Made by a program: the position numbers and the translations under genes. 64,000 bases of DNA. Origin: Robertmurraya sp047302285. GTDB taxonomy: Bacteria; Bacillota; Bacilli; Bacillales; Cytobacillaceae. A model generated the notes under the pieces. The model was not told where the DNA came from and searched no databases. It saw only the letters and a list, made by a program, of their open reading frames with translations. This document shows, piece after piece, positions 58,221 through 64,000 of this stretch (position 1 is the first letter of the stretch; each line of letters starts with the position of its first letter). The stretch lies in the NCBI RefSeq assembly GCF_047302285.1, contig NZ_CP154845.1:62001-126000 (forward strand), given 5' to 3'.

Positions 58221-59687
58221 ATGAATAACCGTTTTAAACATCTGTCCAAACTAACGGGCAATACAACTAGAGGATTTAATAAAATAGCCATCTCAGCAAT
58301 TGCATTTACAACATTAACATTTGGGATTGGAGTTCATACGCTTGCTAACAACGCCTTTAAAACAGTTTACTACGTATACATAGACGATCAGTTTATTGGT
58401 ACAGTTTCTGATAAAGAAGTTGTTGATAATGTAGTAGACTCTAAGGTTGAAAAGACCAAAAATGATTTGAATAGTCAATTGGATCTTGCGGTTGGACCAA
58501 ATCTCACCTATATTCCTGAGCAAGTATTTGAAGTTGTTTCCAATACGGAAGATGGCAAGGTAGCCGAGAAGCTAGAAGAACTTTTATCGATTGAAGCAGT
58601 TGCTGCAGAGATTCTAATTGATGAAAAGGTGCCTGTCTATGTGAAGGATGAAAAAGCTGCAAATGAAGTGATTGAAGCGTTGAAGCTCAAATATGTGACA
58701 GAAGATGAGTTAAAGCAAATAGAAGCGCAACAAGCTTTAGATAATAAAGAGTCATTACCTCCGCTTAAGGAAGGGGAAACTCGAATATTAGACGTTCTAT
58801 TTTCCAAAGAAGTTTCTCTCTCTGAAGGTCAAACATCTCCGAAGCAAATATTAACTGTAGAGGATGCAGTTGACTATATTACGAAAGGGACACTTGAGGA
58901 GAAGAAATACAAGGTACAAGAAGGGGATGTTCTTGGTCAAATTGCAAACAACCATGACATGACTCTGGAGCAGTTGTTAACATTGAATCCAAGCTTAAAG
59001 GAAGATTCTTTGTTGAAAATTGGGCAAGAATTGAATGTGACCTTTTTACAGCCATTGGTTGAAGTGGTTGTAGAAAAAGAAGTATTCCAAAAAGAAAGCA
59101 TCCCTTATAAAAACGAAGTTGAGGAAGACTCATCCATGTATAAGGGAGATACAAAGGTGAAACAAGAGGGCGAAGAAGGCTCGAAAGAAGTAACCTATAA
59201 GGTTTCTGAACAAAATGGAGTAGAAATTGAAAAAGAAGTTTTAGAAGAAACCATTTTGCAAGAACCAACATCCCAGATAGTTATTAAAGGAACAAAGGTT
59301 ATTCCTTCAAGGGGAGATGGTTCATTTGCTTGGCCTGCCGTTGGAGGATATATATCAAGTAAACAAGGACAAAGATGGGGAAAGCTCCATAAAGGAATTG
59401 ACATTGCAAGACCGAGTGACCGGACGATAAAGGCTTCTGATAATGGAATTGTGAAATCAGCTGGCTGGTCTGGAGGATATGGAAATAAAGTTGTCATTAA
59501 CCATCAAAACGGTTATGAAACGGTGTACGCGCATCTTTCTTCCATTGATGTGGAGGTTGGGCAAACGGTAAGTAAAGGCATGAAAATAGGGGTTATGGGT
59601 TCAACTGGAAATTCAACAGGAGTCCATTTACATTTTGAAATATACAAGAACGGAAACCTGGAAAACCCGCTAAATTATCTAAAATAA
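58221..59687 (+). CDS. Secreted M23 family peptidoglycan endopeptidase with LysM and G5 domains
   Basis: A cell-wall hydrolase of 488 residues. It has an N-terminal signal or anchor segment (about 22-45), a long extracytoplasmic region, a LysM (about 227-272, YKVQEGDVLGQIANNHDM), a G5-like domain (about 275-355) and a C-terminal M23/LytM domain (about 370-485). The zinc ligands are visible: HKGIDIA (His and Asp) and HLHFE. It would cut peptide cross-links. AGGAGG precedes the ATG. It lies just upstream of walRK, which controls such hydrolases in B. subtilis, and a WalR-like site lies before it. I know no B. subtilis gene at this exact place. Confidence 0.9.
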   Translation: MNNRFKHLSKLTGNTTRGFNKIAISAIAFTTLTFGIGVHTLANNAFKTVYYVYIDDQFIGTVSDKEVVDNVVDSKVEKTKNDLNSQLDLAVGPNLTYIPEQVFEVVSNTEDGKVAEKLEELLSIEAVAAEILIDEKVPVYVKDEKAANEVIEALKLKYVTEDELKQIEAQQALDNKESLPPLKEGETRILDVLFSKEVSLSEGQTSPKQILTVEDAVDYITKGTLEEKKYKVQEGDVLGQIANNHDMTLEQLLTLNPSLKEDSLLKIGQELNVTFLQPLVEVVVEKEVFQKESIPYKNEVEEDSSMYKGDTKVKQEGEEGSKEVTYKVSEQNGVEIEKEVLEETILQEPTSQIVIKGTKVIPSRGDGSFAWPAVGGYISSKQGQRWGKLHKGIDIARPSDRTIKASDNGIVKSAGWSGGYGNKVVINHQNGYETVYAHLSSIDVEVGQTVSKGMKIGVMGSTGNSTGVHLHFEIYKNGNLENPLNYLK

Positions 59688-59696
59688 CACTTGTAA

Positions 59697-59733
59697 AACG
59701 AGTCTCTAGAATTACTAGGGACTCGTTCTTTTC
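59697..59733 (+). terminator. Terminator after the M23 gene
   Basis: AACGAGTCTCTAG and CTAGGGACTCGTT form a long stem with one wobble or mismatch, followed by CTTTT. Confidence 0.85.
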
Positions 59734-59881
59734 ATAGGAAGGGATTCTCCTATACAAATAGGTGAATTCCCATTAATAAAATGATAAAGTAAAATGAAAG
59801 AACATATTTTGTCAAATTTGCAATGAAATACTTAGGTTAGAATAAAATTAATTCGATCTGATTCTTAAAGGAGAAAAAGAG

Positions 59882-60589
59882 ATGGATAAAAAAATATTAG
59901 TTGTCGATGATGAAAAACCAATTGCTGATATTCTTCAATTTAATTTGAAGAAGGAAGGATATGATGTGTATTGTGCCTATGATGGCAATAAAGCATTAGA
60001 AATGGTCGAAGAAATAAAGCCTGACCTTATCTTGTTAGATATTATGCTTCCACAAAGAGATGGGATGGAAGTATGTCGTGAGGTTCGCAAAAAGTACGAA
60101 ATGCCGATTATTATGTTAACCGCAAAGGATTCAGAAATTGATAAGGTGTTAGGCTTAGAGCTTGGTGCCGATGATTATGTGACGAAGCCATTTAGTTCGA
60201 GAGAGCTAATTGCACGGGTAAAAGCAAATCTAAGAAGACATCAGCATACATCTGCACAGGCAGAGGTAGACGATTCGAATGAAATTTCGGTGGGTTCATT
60301 AATTATCCACCCAGATGCTTATATTGTTTCAAAGCGTGGAGAGAAAATTGAATTAACACATCGAGAATTTGAGTTACTCCACTATTTAGCGAAGCATATT
60401 GGACAAGTTATGACGAGAGAACACCTTCTCCAAACGGTATGGGGCTATGATTATTATGGAGATGTTAGAACGGTTGATGTAACGATTCGACGTCTTCGTG
60501 AAAAGATTGAAGATAATCCTAGTCATCCTACTTGGATTGTCACAAGAAGAGGGGTAGGGTACTACTTAAGAAATCCTGAACAGGAGTAA
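59882..60589 (+). CDS. walR: Response regulator WalR (YycF)
   Basis: An OmpR/PhoB-type regulator of 235 residues. The receiver has DDE (9-11), phospho-acceptor Asp53 in LLDIMLPQRDG, and Lys102-like K in VTKPFSSRELI. The winged-helix domain ends DVTIRRLREKIEDNPSHPTWI and RRGVGYYL. It controls cell-wall hydrolase genes and is essential in most Firmicutes. AAAGGAG precedes the ATG. It is the first gene of walRKHI, with 9 bp to walK. Confidence 0.98.
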   Translation: MDKKILVVDDEKPIADILQFNLKKEGYDVYCAYDGNKALEMVEEIKPDLILLDIMLPQRDGMEVCREVRKKYEMPIIMLTAKDSEIDKVLGLELGADDYVTKPFSSRELIARVKANLRRHQHTSAQAEVDDSNEISVGSLIIHPDAYIVSKRGEKIELTHREFELLHYLAKHIGQVMTREHLLQTVWGYDYYGDVRTVDVTIRRLREKIEDNPSHPTWIVTRRGVGYYLRNPEQE

Positions 60590-60598
60590 CCGAAAATC

Positions 60599-62440
60599 AT
60601 GAAAAAGGTTGGATTTTTCCGTTCGATTCATTTGAAGCTTGTGCTGATCTATGTTTTATTAATTTTAATTGCGATGCAAATTATCGGTGCCTATTTTGTT
60701 CGTCAATTAGAGGCAACATTGCTAAAAAACTTTGAAACCTCTATTCATGAACGAGTGGAACTGTTGTCTTATTATATGGGCGAGGAAATGTCGAAAGAAA
60801 GAAATCCTGATTCAGATGGTCCTACATTAGAAGAGGATGTACGCAATATTTTGCGAGATTTCAACAATACAGCTGATATTTCTGAGGTTCAGGTCATTGA
60901 GGGAACCTCTCTTAAGATCATTGGAACATCAGATCCTTATAATCAAGGGATTGTCGGGCAACGATCAACGGATCAAATGATTTGGCGAGTGATTGCTACA
61001 TCTGATGATGATGGAGATCATCAGACGATGCTCGATCGGCCAACGAGCAATCGAATATGGAAATTAGTTGCCCCTATTAAAGTTGATGATGAAGTGATAG
61101 GGGCTATTCATCTCGTTGCCAATGTCGAGAATGTGTATTCACAAATGAATACAATTAATAGTATTTTTGCCTCTGGTACAGCGATATCACTGGCGATTAC
61201 GGCGATCCTAGTTATTTTATTAGCACGTACCATTACGAGACCCATTACAGATATGAGAAAACAAGCGATTGCTATGTCGAAAGGAAACTTCTCGCGAAAA
61301 GTTAAAGTATATGGCTACGATGAAATTGGCGAGTTGGCTATGACTTTTAACAACCTCACGAAAAAGTTGCAAGAGGCCCAAGCGACAACTGAAGGAGAAA
61401 GAAGAAAACTTTCCTCTGTACTGTCATATATGACAGATGGGGTAATTGCAACCGATCGTAAGGGACGCGTCATTCTCATTAATGAGCCTGCAGCAAAAAT
61501 GCTGAATGTTTCACGTGAAACAATTTTATCCACTTCGATTATTTCCCTTTTAGGAATCGAGGAGGATTATACATTAGAGGATTTAATGATGGAAAGGGAA
61601 TCGGTCATTTTAAATTATAGTACGGCGAAAAAAGCCTATATTCTCCGTGCAAACTTTAGCGTCATTCAAAAGGAAACGGGCTTTGTCAATGGCCTTATCG
61701 CTGTCCTCCATGACATCACCGAGCAAGAGAAGATTGATATGGATAGGCGAGAGTTTGTGGCCAATGTTTCTCATGAATTAAGAACACCATTAACAACGAT
61801 GAGAAGTTACTTAGAAGCATTAGCGGAGGGTGCTTGGAAGGATGAGGACATTGCACCTCAATTCTTAGAAGTAACCCAAAATGAGACAGAAAGAATGATC
61901 CGCTTAGTCAATGCTCTTTTACAGTTATCAAAAATGGACAGCAAGGATTATGAATTAACAACAGAATGGGTCAATTTCGTCGATTTTTATAATCGAATCA
62001 TTGATCGATTTGAGCTTACGAAAGAACATAATGTTAGTTTTGAAAGAAAGTTGCTCGAACAACCAACCTTTGTGGAAATCGACCCAGATAAGCTCACCCA
62101 AGTGCTGGATAATATTATTTCAAATGCGATGAAGTATTCACCAGAGGGTGGAAAAATCATGTTTAAAATGGAAGAAGAACTTGATCAAATTGTCATTAGT
62201 GTTACCGACCAAGGGGTTGGGATACCAAAGGATAATCTAGAAAAGATCTTTGAACGTTTTTACCGAGTCGATAAGGCAAGGACAAGAAAGCTTGGTGGAA
62301 CTGGTCTAGGACTTGCGATCGCAAAAGAAATGGTAGAGGCCCATGGTGGGAAGATTTGGGCTACAAGTGTGGAAGGAAAGGGAACTACGGTTTCTTTTAG
62401 TCTGCCATATGTTCAAACGGAAGAGGATGATTGGGCATGA
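60599..62440 (+). CDS. walK: Sensor histidine kinase WalK (YycG)
   Basis: A protein of 613 residues. Two membrane helices (about 12-34 and 185-208) flank an extracytoplasmic Cache-like domain. HAMP (about 210-262), PAS (about 265-375), HisKA with His392 in ANVSHELRTPL, and HATPase (NAMKYSPEGG, VTDQGVGIP, GTGLGLAIAKEMV) follow. It phosphorylates WalR. A perfect parS is embedded in the PAS-coding part (61507-61522). It overlaps walH by 4 bases. Confidence 0.98.
   Translation: MKKVGFFRSIHLKLVLIYVLLILIAMQIIGAYFVRQLEATLLKNFETSIHERVELLSYYMGEEMSKERNPDSDGPTLEEDVRNILRDFNNTADISEVQVIEGTSLKIIGTSDPYNQGIVGQRSTDQMIWRVIATSDDDGDHQTMLDRPTSNRIWKLVAPIKVDDEVIGAIHLVANVENVYSQMNTINSIFASGTAISLAITAILVILLARTITRPITDMRKQAIAMSKGNFSRKVKVYGYDEIGELAMTFNNLTKKLQEAQATTEGERRKLSSVLSYMTDGVIATDRKGRVILINEPAAKMLNVSRETILSTSIISLLGIEEDYTLEDLMMERESVILNYSTAKKAYILRANFSVIQKETGFVNGLIAVLHDITEQEKIDMDRREFVANVSHELRTPLTTMRSYLEALAEGAWKDEDIAPQFLEVTQNETERMIRLVNALLQLSKMDSKDYELTTEWVNFVDFYNRIIDRFELTKEHNVSFERKLLEQPTFVEIDPDKLTQVLDNIISNAMKYSPEGGKIMFKMEEELDQIVISVTDQGVGIPKDNLEKIFERFYRVDKARTRKLGGTGLGLAIAKEMVEAHGGKIWATSVEGKGTTVSFSLPYVQTEEDDWA
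61507..61522. promoter_or_regulatory. parS site inside walK
   Basis: Exact TGTTTCACGTGAAACA. It encodes N303-V-S-R-E-T308 of WalK, the same hexapeptide as the parS in spo0J. Confidence 0.97.
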
Positions 62441-63756
62441 CATATGAAAATATAAAATCGATCATCTTAACCGTTCTTGTGTTGCTAAGTGTATTTTTGA
62501 CATGGAGTATTTGGACGTATCAACCAAACTATGAATCACTAGAAAATAAAATTACACCGGGTGTTCAAATTAGTGCGCCAAAGGAAATTAGGCAAATCAT
62601 CAAGCCTGATCGCATACTTTATCATGTAAATGATGAACACTATGGGACGGTTTATCCTGGTGAAATTGATCGGATTTTAAAAGAAGTCAGCAGTTGGAAC
62701 TACCGTCAATTTGAACTAGTATCAAGCCAAGTAGGGGATTTATCTGATTTCCTATCCGAAAGTGGACATGCACAAATTTCGTTTCCAAGTTCCGTACCAA
62801 TGGAGATATATAAGAATTTTGTAGGATTACAAGAGGAAGATATGATTGGGATTCATTTTGATCAGATTGTTATTGAATTGAAGAATGTGATGAAGGAAAG
62901 TGGGTATGTATATTTTGTCGATATGGAGGATGAGAAAGTATACCGTTCTCGTGTAACAGCGTCATTTATAACGAATTTTGCTGAGGATTTTCACCAGAAA
63001 GCGGACACGAATCGCTACTTTGTGAAATACTCTTTGGAGACGCTAGGAAATAATAAAAAGCTATTGGTTCCATCTGAAGGTACGACCATGTATGCTCATA
63101 ATTATTTGATTGACTTTATTCAAGGAACTGAATTCAGAGATGCCCTTTTCAGAAGTCCGAGCTTTGTTCAACGAAATGCAACAGGCTATGGGGAAGAGTA
63201 TAAGGATTCAACGACTCTATTAAGTGTCAATTTCGAGACGAACACATTGTTATATGTGAATCCAACTCAAGAAAAAGATATAACAGTGGGGGCAGGGAAT
63301 CTATTACAAAAGAGTATTGATTTCGTCAATGGCCATGGAGGCTGGACGGATAATTACTATTTTGTCGAAATTGATCAACTAGAACAAACCGTTTTATTCC
63401 GTATGTATGATTCCTCTGGATATCCGATATTTAATAATAATGGCATGTCAGAAATTCTCCAAATATGGGGACAAACAGGGATTTACCAATACTCACGGAA
63501 CAATTTTCTACTTAGTAGACGAGCTGAATCAACAGAGATCGAGCTTATGTCTGGTGTCGATACGCTAGAGCGACTTAAGGAAAGGGAAGAGATCGATCCG
63601 GAGTTTATTCAGGACTTAGTTCTGGGTTATGAGATGACTAGAACCCCAGGGGACCCGCTGATTCATTTAGAGCCGACTTGGTATTATAAATATCAGGATC
63701 AATGGTTGAATGTGAATGCTGGCAGTGAGGGAGGTAAAGAGTATGGATTGGAGTAA
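62437..63756 (+). CDS. walH: WalH (YycH), regulator of WalK
   Basis: A protein of 439 residues with one N-terminal membrane helix (about 10-27) and a large extracytoplasmic part. In B. subtilis WalH and WalI hold WalK in check through contacts in the membrane. The C-terminal LEPTWYYKYQDQWLNV is typical of YycH. The ATG at 62437 overlaps the walK stop (ATGA); a TTG two codons earlier is the limit of the open frame. It overlaps walI by 14 bases. Sequence conservation is low outside the family pattern, so the call rests mostly on synteny. Confidence 0.92.
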   Translation: MTYENIKSIILTVLVLLSVFLTWSIWTYQPNYESLENKITPGVQISAPKEIRQIIKPDRILYHVNDEHYGTVYPGEIDRILKEVSSWNYRQFELVSSQVGDLSDFLSESGHAQISFPSSVPMEIYKNFVGLQEEDMIGIHFDQIVIELKNVMKESGYVYFVDMEDEKVYRSRVTASFITNFAEDFHQKADTNRYFVKYSLETLGNNKKLLVPSEGTTMYAHNYLIDFIQGTEFRDALFRSPSFVQRNATGYGEEYKDSTTLLSVNFETNTLLYVNPTQEKDITVGAGNLLQKSIDFVNGHGGWTDNYYFVEIDQLEQTVLFRMYDSSGYPIFNNNGMSEILQIWGQTGIYQYSRNNFLLSRRAESTEIELMSGVDTLERLKEREEIDPEFIQDLVLGYEMTRTPGDPLIHLEPTWYYKYQDQWLNVNAGSEGGKEYGLE

Positions 63757-64000
63757 ACTTAAAACCATCTTTATCGTATCCTTCCTTGTCCTTAATATTT
63801 ATTTGCTCAATGAATTTTATAAAAAGTATGAGTCGAGTCAATACCCCTATTTATCCGAAACATCTTTTGAAAATAAGTTGAAAACAGAGGAAATTGAGTA
63901 TATCGAGCTACCAAAGAACATTAAAAAGGATCGATATATTAGTGCTACACCGAGAAAGTTTTCGAAAGATAAGTTAGTGGAATTAACGGATACGGTTTTA
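63743..64000 (+). CDS. walI: WalI (YycI), regulator of WalK (partial)
   Basis: The first 86 codons of a gene cut by the right edge. It begins MDWSKLKTIFIVSFLVLNIY, a single N-terminal membrane helix (about 6-24), with the extracytoplasmic part just begun. The start ATG lies inside the end of walH, with GGGAGG nearby. Position after walH and the helix pattern identify WalI, the second WalK-inhibiting partner. Confidence 0.9.
   Translation, partial: MDWSKLKTIFIVSFLVLNIYLLNEFYKKYESSQYPYLSETSFENKLKTEEIEYIELPKNIKKDRYISATPRKFSKDKLVELTDTVL

Overview
This window is the chromosomal replication-origin region of an endospore-forming low-GC Gram-positive bacterium of the family Bacillaceae. The gene order matches the Bacillus subtilis origin region almost gene for gene. 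The evidence for sporulation is bofA, spoIIIJ, yaaH/sleL, yyaC, dacA and the soj-spo0J-noc set. Genus and species cannot be read reliably from the sequence alone.

Layout. Replication genes run away from oriC (about 32.3-34.3 kb) on both sides. Leftward on the minus strand lie dnaA, dnaN, rlbA(yaaA), recF, remB(yaaB), gyrB, gyrA, an HD-GYP protein, a complete rRNA operon (16S-23S-5S, 23.1-17.8 kb), guaB, dacA, pdxS-pdxT, a T-box leader with serS, tRNA-Ser, tadA, the SRP RNA (scr), dnaX-ebfC-recR-yaaL-bofA and the 16S of a second rRNA operon cut by the left edge. Genes on the plus strand in that half are yaaC and yaaH-dgk-dck. Rightward on the plus strand lie rpmH-rnpA-spoIIIJ-khpB(jag), mnmE-mnmG-rsmG-noc, soj-spo0J, a DUF554 protein, a DUF951 protein, the molybdopterin oxidoreductase yyaE, ychF, rpsF-ssbA-rpsR, yybS-gdpP-rplI, dnaC, purA, an M23 endopeptidase and walR-walK-walH-walI (cut by the right edge). 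yyaC is on the minus strand.

How the genes work together. The window joins replication initiation (DnaA, DnaN, DnaC helicase, DnaX, SSB, gyrase, oriC boxes), origin segregation and nucleoid occlusion (Soj, Spo0J, Noc and three perfect parS sites), translation (rRNA, SerRS, tRNA-Ser, TadA, MnmE/G, RsmG, L34, L9, S6, S18, YchF), protein targeting (SRP RNA, SpoIIIJ), purine and vitamin B6 synthesis (GuaB, PurA, PdxST, Dgk, Dck) and cell-wall control (WalRKHI, DacA, M23 protease).

What is unusual. (1) The left 16S gene carries a 55-nt self-complementary hairpin in place of the GUAA tetraloop at the tip of helix 44; the other 16S copy lacks it. (2) A short non-autonomous mobile repeat occurs three times (two of about 190 bp, one 67-bp deletion form), with inverted ends and 7-8 bp target duplications. 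One copy sits between the T-box and serS, one abuts a parS site inside rpsF-ssbA, and one follows dnaC. (3) A tandem array of nine 52-54 bp palindromic units lies between yaaC and the rRNA operon. (4) The 16S-23S spacer holds a diverged duplication with a covarying hairpin. Many start codons were moved from the longest reading frame to the one with a well-placed ribosome binding site; each case is explained in its entry.
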